Positions 36,827 to 44,724 of a stretch of 64,000 nucleotides of DNA are shown one piece after another (the stretch's first letter is position 1; the number at the start of each line of letters is the position of its first letter). The position numbers were made by a program, and so were the translations under genes. This DNA comes from WRAV01 sp050950205 (lineage in GTDB: Bacteria > Bacillota > Clostridia > Oscillospirales > Ruminococcaceae). The notes below the pieces were generated by a model, which saw only the letters and a list, made by a program, of their open reading frames with translations, was not told the DNA's origin and did no database searches. The stretch spans positions 1 through 64,000 of the forward strand of contig JBMNHF010000018.1 in NCBI GenBank assembly GCA_050950205.1, given 5' to 3'.

Positions 36827-37846
36827 ATGAAGAGAGTTACCATAAAAGATGTTGCTAAGGTGGCAGGTGTTTCGTATGCCACCGTCTCTCGAGCCCTTTC
36901 CGGCAGTCCGGAAATTGGGGAGGAGACCAGACAGCGCATCATCAAGCTCAGCAAAGAGATGGGGTATACCCCTAATTCGATTGCGCGTTCTCTGGTGGTG
37001 CAATCCACCAAGATTTTTGGCCTGATCCTGGGGAGAATTAATAACCCCTTTATGTCGGAAATGGCTTTTTACGTCGAAAAACACGCTCGGGAGAAAGGCT
37101 ACAACCTGATGCTCTGCAATTCCGGCAGCGACTTGGACCACGAGGAGGAAACCTACCGCCTGCTGGTGGGGCGCCAGGTAGATGGCATTATCATCATTCC
37201 TTCCGGGGCAAACAGCTACGACCGACTCAAGCCTTATCTGGGCACCACCCCCACTGTATTTATGAGCGAAAACCTAAAAGATTTGCGGGAAAGCTATGTG
37301 ACGGTGGACAACTATAAGGGCACCATGATGGGGGTGGACTATCTCCATTCTTTGGGGCATCGGAAAATCCTGTATTTCGGGCGGCGGATTGGAAGCATAA
37401 CCCATCAGCTTCGGGCGCAGGGATATGAGGAAGCCTGCGATCGCCATGGCATTCCTTCCGCTTTTGTAGACAGTCATTACACCCATAGCTCGATTAAAAA
37501 AGGGTATTCCATCGCCATGGAGCTCTTTAAGGCTCAGGGGCATTTGGAATATACCGCCATTATGGCTTCCACCGACACCATGGCACTGGGTATCATCAAA
37601 GCTGCTGACGAATTTGGGTTGCGCATTCCCGAAGACTTTTCTCTCATCGGGTTCGACAACATTAATTTCAGCAGCCTGCCCAAAATTAACCTGACCACCA
37701 TCGAACAACCCAAAAGTGCTATGGCTGCAGTGGCGGTAGATATGCTGATCCATAAGATAAACGACCCCGCTGTGGGGTACTCGCACCGCATTATGGAGCC
37801 TTCTTTGATTGTGCGCAATTCCTGTGCACCTTTGCAAATAGAATGA
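36827..37846 (+). CDS. LacI-family transcriptional regulator
   Basis: 339 residues. The N-terminal helix-turn-helix and hinge are textbook: TIKDVAKVAGVSYATVSRALSG, then GYTPNSIARSL. A periplasmic-binding-protein-like effector domain follows (GLILGRINNPFMSEM, GIIIIPSG, STDTMALGIIKAADEFG, SLIGFDNINFSSL). It should bind palindromes with a central CG, and three such sites flank it: two in the upstream divergent region and one before the PfkB kinase gene. The ligand is probably a sugar or sugar phosphate, but the identity is unknown. Confidence 0.94.
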   Translation: MKRVTIKDVAKVAGVSYATVSRALSGSPEIGEETRQRIIKLSKEMGYTPNSIARSLVVQSTKIFGLILGRINNPFMSEMAFYVEKHAREKGYNLMLCNSGSDLDHEEETYRLLVGRQVDGIIIIPSGANSYDRLKPYLGTTPTVFMSENLKDLRESYVTVDNYKGTMMGVDYLHSLGHRKILYFGRRIGSITHQLRAQGYEEACDRHGIPSAFVDSHYTHSSIKKGYSIAMELFKAQGHLEYTAIMASTDTMALGIIKAADEFGLRIPEDFSLIGFDNINFSSLPKINLTTIEQPKSAMAAVAVDMLIHKINDPAVGYSHRIMEPSLIVRNSCAPLQIE

Positions 37847-37910
37847 TTGGTTGTCCTTACATTGCAGATACAGGCAGGCAGTGGTTTCACGCCTGCATTC
37901 TGCATTGCAT

Positions 37911-37924
37911 TGCAACCGGTTACA
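37911..37924. promoter_or_regulatory. LacI/cre-like operator upstream of the PfkB kinase
   Basis: TGCAACCGGTTACA, preceded by T, fits the degenerate cre consensus at every fixed position. It sits about 100 bases before the kinase gene and after the regulator gene, pointing to control of the kinase by the adjacent LacI protein or by CcpA. Confidence 0.55.
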
Positions 37925-38024
37925 TATCAGTTTGGCAGACCAGTCCAAAGGTTCCCGTACCCGCTTTTTCCTTTTGGTTCCAAGCCTTAGGGCTTTCTTA
38001 TCAAAATTATAAAGGAGAAGAACT

Positions 38025-38903
38025 ATGGCACAATACTCAACCTTCATTCTAGGTCAACCCTCACTGGATATCAACACGGATTTTGACGGTACCACCATCC
38101 GGGCCGTTGGTGGTGCTGTGGTCTATTCCGGATACTCCGCTTCCTCGCTGGGGCACAAAACAGCTGTGCTTCCCAAAGCGGCATCGGATATTAACGTGGA
38201 TGAGATCTTTCAAGATGCCTCCAACGTCACAGTGTTCCACCTTTCCAGCCCCACCAGCACTTCCATTTCCAACGTCTATCACACCGCGGATCGGGAGCGG
38301 CGCACCTGTAAGGCTATCAGCCGCATTGAGCCCTATCAGGTCGATGAAATACCCGACGTAGATGCTGCCATCTATCACGTGGCGGGGTTGATGGTGGGAG
38401 ATTTGGGGGAAGATATCATTGCCCACGCTGCCCAAAAAGCCATGGCCGCAGTGGATGTTCAGTGCCTGTTGCGTCGGGATGAAAATGGGGAAATGGTATT
38501 TCGGGACTGGGAAAAGAAGTTAGAGTATCTGCCTAAAATTCGCTTCCTCAAAACCGATACGGCCGAGGCGGAAATTCTGACGGGACTCACCGACCGGGTG
38601 GAGGCAGCCAAGCAGCTTCATGCCTGGGGTGCTGCCGAAATTATGATTACCAACAGCGCCGAAGTTCTGATCTACGACGGAAAAGAAATCTATACCCAGC
38701 CCATTAAGGCAAGGAACTTGTCCGGGCGTACCGGCAGGGGAGACACCTGCTTCTCCGCTTACATAGCCGAGCGTTTAACCAAAGATATTCCGGAGGCTCT
38801 GTTGACAGCCACCGCCTTGGTCTCTCTCAAGATGGAGACCCCCGGCCCCTTCAAAGGAACCCGGGAGGATGTAGAGCGCTATATTCAAGAGCTGTACCGG
38901 TAA
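38025..38903 (+). CDS. PfkB-family carbohydrate kinase
   Basis: 292 residues; the ATG follows AAAGGAG. The ribokinase fold begins FILGQPSLDINTDFDG. A di-glycine switch region reads AVGGAVVYSGYSASSLG, and the C-terminal anion hole and catalytic base lie in LSGRTGRGDTCFSAYIAERL (GRGD in place of the common GAGD). It phosphorylates a sugar, nucleoside or inositol-like substrate with ATP; specificity cannot be read. Directly downstream of a LacI-family regulator and its operator, and ended by a terminator. Confidence 0.88.
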   Translation: MAQYSTFILGQPSLDINTDFDGTTIRAVGGAVVYSGYSASSLGHKTAVLPKAASDINVDEIFQDASNVTVFHLSSPTSTSISNVYHTADRERRTCKAISRIEPYQVDEIPDVDAAIYHVAGLMVGDLGEDIIAHAAQKAMAAVDVQCLLRRDENGEMVFRDWEKKLEYLPKIRFLKTDTAEAEILTGLTDRVEAAKQLHAWGAAEIMITNSAEVLIYDGKEIYTQPIKARNLSGRTGRGDTCFSAYIAERLTKDIPEALLTATALVSLKMETPGPFKGTREDVERYIQELYR

Positions 38904-38955
38904 ACCCTCATAGATTGGATTGGGCTCCGGATTGCCCTGTTGTTTATGTTATATT

Positions 38956-38985
38956 AAGGCGGACAGTTTTGGCTGTCCGCCTTTT
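38956..38985 (+). terminator. Terminator after the PfkB kinase
   Basis: AAGGCGGACAG and CTGTCCGCCTT with a 6-nt loop and a T-run. Confidence 0.85.
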
Positions 38986-39052
38986 GCTGTGCCTTACATT
39001 TGAAATGCATGTTCTCTAAACAACTAAATACTACATAAAACTACAATAATGA

Positions 39053-39081
39053 TTGCTTTTATGCCCTGTCTGGAGTATTAT
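39053..39081 (+). promoter_or_regulatory. Promoter at the start of the accessory island
   Basis: TTGCTT (39053-39058), 17 bp, TATTAT (39076-39081), followed 48 bases later by the HTH gene with GGGAGGTG. Confidence 0.5.
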
Positions 39082-39129
39082 TATCACATGATTCGTCATA
39101 TGCCTCTGATAGAAAGGGAGGTGCTTACC

Positions 39130-39339
39130 ATGCCAGAAAACAACATGCAAGAAAGATGGATATCCCTGCAAGAGGTCTGCCATTATCTTGGGGTGAAGCG
39201 CCACACGGTCATGCGTTGGATTGATCAGCGTGGTATGCCTGCCTCTAAGGTGGGAAAGCTCTGGCGTTTTAAAACCGCTGATATAGACCAATGGGTTAAA
39301 AAAGGCGGAGCCTCCGATGAGCGGGAGATTATAAAATGA
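39130..39339 (+). CDS. Excisionase/MerR-like small DNA-binding protein
   Basis: 69 residues; start after GGGAGGTG. It is essentially one winged helix-turn-helix of the excisionase family: WISLQEVCHYLGVKRHTVMRWI, then GMPASKVGKLWRFKTADIDQWV. Such proteins act as directionality factors of integrases or as small transcription regulators; no integrase is nearby. Its stop overlaps the start of the LuxR-type gene (ATGA at 39336), so the two are translationally coupled and probably act together. Confidence 0.85.
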   Translation: MPENNMQERWISLQEVCHYLGVKRHTVMRWIDQRGMPASKVGKLWRFKTADIDQWVKKGGASDEREIIK

Positions 39340-40749
39340 ACAAATTTAAGGCTTTAAATGCCCGCAGGCTTTCTATTGCAGCATTTTCATTTTCCTTTGC
39401 GTATCTGCTCTCTTTTCTGTTTGAAGGGCAGGTGCTGTACAGCCTGCTGGAAATGCATGGGATAAACGCCTCTGCTTACATACTGGCTGCTATGATTGCG
39501 CATTTCGCAGGGCTTTTTACCTGCGGCCTGTTTGTCAGGTCCCAGGCGGCCGCCAAAAGCATGATGCTCGGCGGTATGGGCTTATGCTTAGCCGCCACTG
39601 TCCCCTTCTTTTTTCCTCTCCCCGCTCTATGGATGGGCGGACTGATTATCAGCGGATACTTTAGCGGCTGCGCGGTGGCGGCATGGGGATTTTTTCTCAG
39701 GGCCTTTACGCCCAAGAACGAGCGCATTAAATCCTGCGCCGACGTTCTGATTTATTCCAATCTGCTGATGATTGCAGTCAACGTGGTGGCCATGAACCGC
39801 TCACCGTTTATCGGGCTTGGCCTCTCTATGCTTTGCCTTGTGATCGGCATGGTCTTCATTTGGATGCTGCCGTTGGAGCAGGAAAGATGAGCAGAACAAA
39901 ACATTTATAAATAAGACCCATGGCGGCATTAAAAACCCGCTCATATTGCTGTGTCTTTTTGTCTTTATCATAACAATTAATTCCGGACTGATGTATCAGG
40001 TCATCAACCCCGCTTTTGAGCATCTGACGGGGCTGGTGAGTTGGTATTGGGCTGTGCCTTATATCGTAGCGCTTGCCATTATGCGCAACCTGCCTATGAA
40101 AGCCAACCGCTCCAGAATTCTTGTATATCGGAATGGCAATGATTATGGGAGCCTTCATCAGCTTTATGCTGCTGGGCGAAACACTTCCGACTATCTGATT
40201 GTGGATACGCTGATGCTCGGCGCCTGCGGTATTTTTGACCTGTTTTGGTGGAGCATCCTTGGAGAAATGCTGGATTATAGCGACAACCCGTCACAAACCT
40301 TTGGCATCGGTCTTTCCGCCAATGTATTCGGCGTCCTTTGCGGAGGCGTATTGGGAATGGCTGTGACATCTATTGGGCTTCCCGGTGCGGAGGTGGCGGT
40401 GATAGCCCTTACTGTGGTTTGCGTTACACTGGTTATGCTGCCGCCGCTGAACCATCAGCTTGTTCTATTGCTGAAAAGCCACGCCTACCTTGCCGCCTAT
40501 GACAATATGAGTCAGTCACAGCAAACGGACATTGTTCGTCAAATTAAAACCCTTGATCCGCTGACCGTCCGGGAGCAGGAGGTGTTGCAGCTGATCCTTT
40601 CCGGCAAATCCAACCGGGAGATTGCCGGAGCTTTGTTTATCAGCGAGAATACCGTTAAAACACACGCAAGAAGCATTTTTTCAAAATACGATGTAGGGAG
40701 CCGTGCGGAGCTCATTAGCACCCTGCTGAAAAACCAAACGGTTGGATGA
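39336..40749 (+). pseudogene. Membrane-bound LuxR-family regulator, frameshifted
   Basis: Read across frames, this is one protein of about 470 residues: ten to twelve membrane helices, then a LuxR helix-turn-helix (LTVREQEVLQLILSGKSNREIAGALFISENTVKTHARSIF, split here only by description). The first frame stops at 39890 after LPLEQER and the rest continues from about 39895 in another frame. A second problem lies inside the latter part. Between about 40115 and 40190 the hydrophobic sequence is in the third frame (FLYIGMAMIMGAFISFMLL), while the open frame reads a polar, scrambled segment. At least three indels are implied. The HTH could still be made as a separate 3' piece, but no ribosome-binding site is evident. 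Confidence 0.7.
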
Positions 40750-40782
40750 TACACAAAACCATATAAATACTGAGTTTAACCG

Positions 40783-40815
40783 GCCTCTCACCCAAAAGGG
40801 TGAGGGGCTTTTTCT
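40783..40815 (+). terminator. Terminator after the LuxR-type gene
   Basis: CCTCTCACCC, loop AAAA, GGGTGAGGGG and a T-run. Confidence 0.8.
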
Positions 40816-40890
40816 GTATATTCACCCTTTCGAAGGATGCTTTTTGAGCCACCCTTCCCTAAAATTTATGTTGGAGGAGGTATGGCGCAA

Positions 40891-41367
40891 ATGAAATCGA
40901 TCCGCAAACGACGCAATGGATATGCCTTATTGTTGGCTGCCAGCATTTGTTTGGCGGTGTGGTTCGGCATGGCATTGATGTCAGAAGCGGTTTTCGCCTT
41001 TGGAGCCATCAGCCTTATCTCTCTCCTGTTATTGGTGAGGCAGAACCGTCTGCTCTATGACGCAACACTTATTTGGGATAATCGCATTCTTGCGGTGCCA
41101 TCTGCTCTCATCTCCATACCAGGCCACCAAATGGAAAAAGACACCGAGGAAACCGTCGTATCCACCTTTGGTATCCTCATCGGCAGCGAAATTTACCGAT
41201 GGGGTCTCGACGGGGTGCATGGTGTGCGGCTGCACACCGCCTATATTGATGAGGAACGGATGTACCTGACCTTTGGCGACGCGGCTCAGACCATGCGGGT
41301 AGAGTTGCTGCATGGCATGACCCAAAAGCAGGCGGTACTGGACGCCGCACAAAAGCTGCATTCATGA
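40891..41367 (+). CDS. Hypothetical membrane protein
   Basis: 158 residues from the ATG at 40891, ten bases after GGAGG; ATG 40882 is too close to it. Two hydrophobic helices (YALLLAASICLAVWFGMALM and VFAFGAISLISLLLLV) precede a cytoplasmic, beta-rich domain of about 95 residues (IYRWGLDGVHGVRLHTAYI) that may resemble a PH-like fold. I recognise no named family. First intact gene of the zinc-ribbon island, though it has no cysteine motif itself. Confidence 0.65.
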   Translation: MKSIRKRRNGYALLLAASICLAVWFGMALMSEAVFAFGAISLISLLLLVRQNRLLYDATLIWDNRILAVPSALISIPGHQMEKDTEETVVSTFGILIGSEIYRWGLDGVHGVRLHTAYIDEERMYLTFGDAAQTMRVELLHGMTQKQAVLDAAQKLHS

Positions 41368-41443
41368 AACCGGCGTAACGGCAGACATCACCGGATGGTA
41401 ACGCAGCAAAATCGCGTGATTAATGAAAGAAGGAGTGAGTATT

Positions 41444-41690
41444 ATGGGTAAATTCTGCACGAGCTACGGCGCCGCTCTAAACAAGGGGGCAAAATTTTGT
41501 GCCAAGTGGGAGCCAGTGTTTTTCAAAGCAATGAATCTGCACAAATAAGTACGGAGACGCCACAGGGAAAATCGGAGAGAACAAATAATGGCGTATTCTC
41601 CTGCTTGTGCTCCAGGTCAAAAGAAAATTCCGGCTCCGGAACAAGCCGGTAGACGGCTTTATCAAAATGGCAAAGCAAATTTATAAAAAT
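41444..41690 (+). pseudogene. Degenerate zinc-ribbon protein
   Basis: After AAGGAG, an ATG at 41444 opens a 34-codon ORF beginning MGKFCTSYGAALNKGAKFCA. The usual zinc ribbon would be MGKFCTNCGAALNEGAKFCPKCG; here the second cysteine is Tyr and the fourth is Trp, so zinc binding is lost. After the stop at 41548, more ribbon-like debris follows in shifted frames (ACAPGQKKI and RNKPVDGFIKMAKQIYKN). A decayed paralogue of the following genes. Confidence 0.55.
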
Positions 41691-41708
41691 AGAAAGGGCG
41701 TGTGTACC

Positions 41709-42353
41709 ATGGCAAAAGGGAAATTTGGTCTGAGTCTTGCCGCCGTCGCGGTAATCGCCTTCGGTTTTACGGCACTCAGGCAGCCACAGTCGGTGTTGCT
41801 GGTGGCGGGCTTTGCGCTGCTGGCCGAAAAGGACGAATGGCTGAACAGACAGGCGATGCAGGCGCTTCTCCTGACCATCGCCTATTACCTGGCCGAGCTC
41901 GTGACGAACTGGATATTTGGTGGTCTTGCCCGGTTTTTTGGATGGGTGAAATTGTACGGAGCGGCAAGCGCTTTGAGTACGCTAGACTCCTTTGTGGGCG
42001 ATGTCCTTTATCTCGCTCTGATCGTGTTTTCCGTTCTTGCAGTTCTGCGCGTGCTTCGCGGCAAGGACGCGGAACTCCCATTTCTCTCAAAGATGGCAGA
42101 TAGAGATATTGCGACGGCGCTCAAGTCCAAGATCCAAACCCCAGAGGCATCCGCACAGACGGCTCCCCCTGTACAGGCTGTGCCGACTCAAACGCAATAC
42201 CCACCTCCGGCACAACTCTTGGATTCATCCCGGACGCCTCCCATCGTGACTCAGGATGTGCCTGCACCGGTTCCTGGGTTGTGCCCCGCCTGTTCCGCCC
42301 CCTTGTATGAGGATGCCATGTTCTGCACCGAGTGCGGAGCGAAAACGAAATAA
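41709..42353 (+). CDS. Membrane protein with C-terminal zinc ribbon
   Basis: 214 residues. Several hydrophobic helices occupy residues 5-120 (FGLSLAAVAVIAFGF, LLTIAYYLAELVTNWIFGGL and YLALIVFSVLAVLRVL). A Pro/Gln/Thr-rich linker of about 50 residues leads to a C-terminal zinc ribbon CPACSAPLYEDAMFCTECG. The order is opposite to the next protein, where the ribbon is N-terminal. Start ATG at 41709 with AAAGGG upstream. Function unknown. Confidence 0.75.
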   Translation: MAKGKFGLSLAAVAVIAFGFTALRQPQSVLLVAGFALLAEKDEWLNRQAMQALLLTIAYYLAELVTNWIFGGLARFFGWVKLYGAASALSTLDSFVGDVLYLALIVFSVLAVLRVLRGKDAELPFLSKMADRDIATALKSKIQTPEASAQTAPPVQAVPTQTQYPPPAQLLDSSRTPPIVTQDVPAPVPGLCPACSAPLYEDAMFCTECGAKTK

Positions 42354-42378
42354 AAATATGATAATGGGAGGAAAGATT

Positions 42379-42837
42379 ATGTTTTGTGCATACTGTGGAA
42401 ACCAACTTCCGGAAGAGGCAAAGTTCTGCGGAGGCTGCGGTGCAAAAGCTGAGCCTGTGCAGCCTGACTATACGACGTCGGAAAAATCTGCTCCAATGCG
42501 CCCTGCCCCGCCGCCCCCGGTTAACACACCCCCGGTGCAGACAGCACCATCTCACCAGCAGGCCTATGCGCCGCCGCAATCCACAGCCTATTTCGGGCAG
42601 CAAGCAGATGAGCCATTGCGCGTTGGACAGTACCTAGGAATGTTTCTTTTGCTGTGCGTGCCCGTCCTCAACATTATCCTGTTGTTTCGGTGGGGGTTCG
42701 GCTCTTCTACCAATTTAAACAAGAAAAATTATGCGAGAGCCACCCTCATTTTATGCGCCATCATGCTGGTGTTCTGGATCGTTGCCGGAGGGATTATCGG
42801 GGGAGCCTTGAGTAGCATTATTGGGGGCTATTATTAA
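42379..42837 (+). CDS. Membrane protein with N-terminal zinc ribbon
   Basis: 152 residues; start after GGGAGGA. It opens directly with the ribbon MFCAYCGNQLPEEAKFCGGC, followed by a 60-residue Pro-rich linker (PAPPPPVNTPPVQT), then two membrane helices (YLGMFLLLCVPVLNIILLF and ATLILCAIMLVFWIVAGGI). The layout resembles zinc-ribbon/double-TM proteins of Firmicutes whose roles are mostly unknown. 25 bp downstream of the previous gene. Confidence 0.8.
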   Translation: MFCAYCGNQLPEEAKFCGGCGAKAEPVQPDYTTSEKSAPMRPAPPPPVNTPPVQTAPSHQQAYAPPQSTAYFGQQADEPLRVGQYLGMFLLLCVPVLNIILLFRWGFGSSTNLNKKNYARATLILCAIMLVFWIVAGGIIGGALSSIIGGYY

Positions 42838-42845
42838 AGCCGCTC

Positions 42846-42989
42846 ATGCATAGGAAAATAACGTTGAAAAGGACAATATCTATTTTCTGTGCAACGGCGC
42901 TGCTTTTAGCCGGTTTTGCCGGATGCGCGGGGGCAAGCAAGATTGATCAAACATGTATCAATGAGTATGAAGGAAGCAAAAACGATTAG
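42846..42989 (+). CDS. Very short lipoprotein, probably a truncated remnant
   Basis: 47 codons: a basic N-terminus, a hydrophobic core and the lipobox LLLAGFAGC, then only about 20 residues before a stop (CINEYEGSKND). The signal peptide is convincing, but the mature part is too short for a normal lipoprotein. A further open stretch (GMAYPFKIERIKEG) follows in the same frame after the stop. Likely a gene cut by a nonsense mutation or deletion. Confidence 0.45.
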   Translation: MHRKITLKRTISIFCATALLLAGFAGCAGASKIDQTCINEYEGSKND

Positions 42990-43033
42990 GGCATGGCTTA
43001 TCCGTTCAAGATAGAGCGAATCAAGGAGGGCTG

Positions 43034-44001
43034 ATGAAATTGAAGAAAGGCTTGATTCCCGGCAACAAAACCTTTCAGACCTTTTTAAAAGAAACGAAAG
43101 CGGGAACATTATCCTTAAAGAAGCTTGCCGATGTGTACACAGCGCCGAGCGAGAAGGAAAAAGGCCATGTATACCGCGCGCTATAAGGCAGAAATTATTG
43201 CGTGGATGAAGCCGCTTGTCGAAAGTTACGCGGAAAAGGTATATATTCAAACGCTTAAGCTTGCACTGGAGAACGCGCTGAAATTAGAACGTGAGCTTAA
43301 CGAGATCATTTCCTTTACATTGATCGACGAACAGCACAAGAATTTTTCTAATTCACCGTATGCCGCCTATCCGATCAGAATCCGTCAGTTCAAATATAAC
43401 AAGGATTGGTGGACATTCACCGAAAAAATAAGCATTCGATCAGCTGCACCCGGTTCATATACATGAGCGCCGGTATGCCAAAGTTTGTTGATATCCAGAA
43501 GGAAGGGGATGAGCTTGAAACCATCACCATGCGCATTACCCACCCGCATACATACATCACACTGGAAGGCGGCGACTTCCCAACCTTTGACGAGCTTATC
43601 GGGTATTACACGGATGGCAGGGTGACCCTAACAGAGGTTGATTTGGAGGGGGGAATGATCTCTTTCTTAGAGGAACTCGAGAGGAACTCGGCGCAGAGAT
43701 CACTGCCGGGGATAGCGTGGGCACCGTTGCGGAAAAGCCCTTCCGCATCGATAAAACGGGGGAAAACAAAGGAACCATAGCATTCGACGATAGCTTCGGC
43801 GGGCAAGTACAGTATGACCCCAAAACGGGGAAGCTGAGCATAAACTTTAAGGATATTGAGGGGGACAGGGTAAAAGGCGAGCTTATGTGTACATATACCG
43901 GAAAGAAGGACGGCGTGGCGCTGCTTGGCGAGATCGAATCAAGCGTTGCGCTGGTAACGCGGGTGGTATTCAAAGTGGAGGGCGCAAGGCCGTTAAAGTG
44001 A
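43034..44001 (+). pseudogene. Multiply frameshifted hypothetical gene
   Basis: After GGAGGG, an ATG at 43034 starts MKLKKGLIPGNKTFQTFL and stops at 43186. Coding-like sequence then continues in three further segments: about 43167-43440 (YKAEIIAWMKPLVESYAEK), about 43440-43680 (HTYITLEGGDFPTFDELIGY) and about 43680-44001 (GKLSINFKDIEGDRVKGEL). Consecutive segments are in different frames and abut, as expected for one ancestral gene of about 320 codons with three indels. No known domain recognised. Confidence 0.55.
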
Positions 44002-44046
44002 CGCCCTGTTTGTCCGCAAAATCTAGCGTGACAATTTGCAACGGGG

Positions 44047-44331
44047 ATGCAACATGAACAAAAGCATCCCGCGCCCGGTATCACCCCCTGCGAGGGCGGG
44101 AAGCCGCGCTTAAGCTATACCCTGAACCTGTGGCGGCAGCCGGTGATGCTGTATACGGCGTCGGGTGCCATGTCTGCTGCCTCCTCCATCGGCTTCTTGT
44201 GTGCTTTGGCCCCATGGGGTATGGCCAGCTTTGCGGCGGGTTTGTTCCAAACAGGATATACGCCCCGCCCGAGTAGTTTGATTTTTCTGGCAGTACATCA
44301 TAACCCGCTACCCGAAAGGAAACATGTATGA
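44047..44331 (+). other. Doubtful ORF, possible fragment of a membrane protein
   Basis: 94 codons with no ribosome-binding site. The middle (LSYTLNLWRQPVMLYTASGAM) looks like the start of a membrane protein and the rest is low-complexity. It may be a remnant; it overlaps the start of the next, better supported gene by 4 bp. I would not count on it being translated. Confidence 0.2.
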
Positions 44332-44708
44332 ACAGCAAACCGAAACGGATTCTTCTGCGGATTTCTTCCGTGCTGATGTTGCTTGCCGCCCTGCCCATGC
44401 TGCTGTGGTGCCTGGATCTCATTCATAATGCGTCGCTGGATTATACTTACGCCGGTGTGGGTTGCTTTGCAGCTGGAATCGCGTACATCTTTTCTATGGT
44501 AACGGCCATCGCAGGTCTTGCTTTTGCAGGGCAGCTCCACCGATATCGCTGGTGCCGGCCATTTGCCTATATCCAACTGGTGTTGGGCGTGCTGCTGATT
44601 TTTCCACTTCGCGCCTATGCCGTGCTCACGCTGCCGCCGCTTTTTCTGCTTACCGCTCTCTATCTGTTGGGCGTAGGTTGGCGCGAAAAGCGAGATTGTG
44701 AGCATTGA
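44328..44708 (+). CDS. Small four-helix membrane protein
   Basis: 126 residues; start after AAAGGAAAC. Four hydrophobic segments (ILLRISSVLMLLAALPMLLW, GVGCFAAGIAYIFSMVTAIAG, FAYIQLVLGVLLIFPL and AVLTLPPLFLLTALYLLGV) fill nearly the whole chain. No family recognised. It lies in the run of zinc-ribbon membrane genes and ends 16 bp before the next start. Confidence 0.65.
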   Translation: MNSKPKRILLRISSVLMLLAALPMLLWCLDLIHNASLDYTYAGVGCFAAGIAYIFSMVTAIAGLAFAGQLHRYRWCRPFAYIQLVLGVLLIFPLRAYAVLTLPPLFLLTALYLLGVGWREKRDCEH

Positions 44709-44724
44709 TGAAAGGAGCGTCGAG

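Noticed and set aside
39130..39339. Integrated prophage or conjugative element marked by the excisionase-like gene
   Set aside because: No integrase, att-like repeats, tRNA target or phage structural genes in or around the island.
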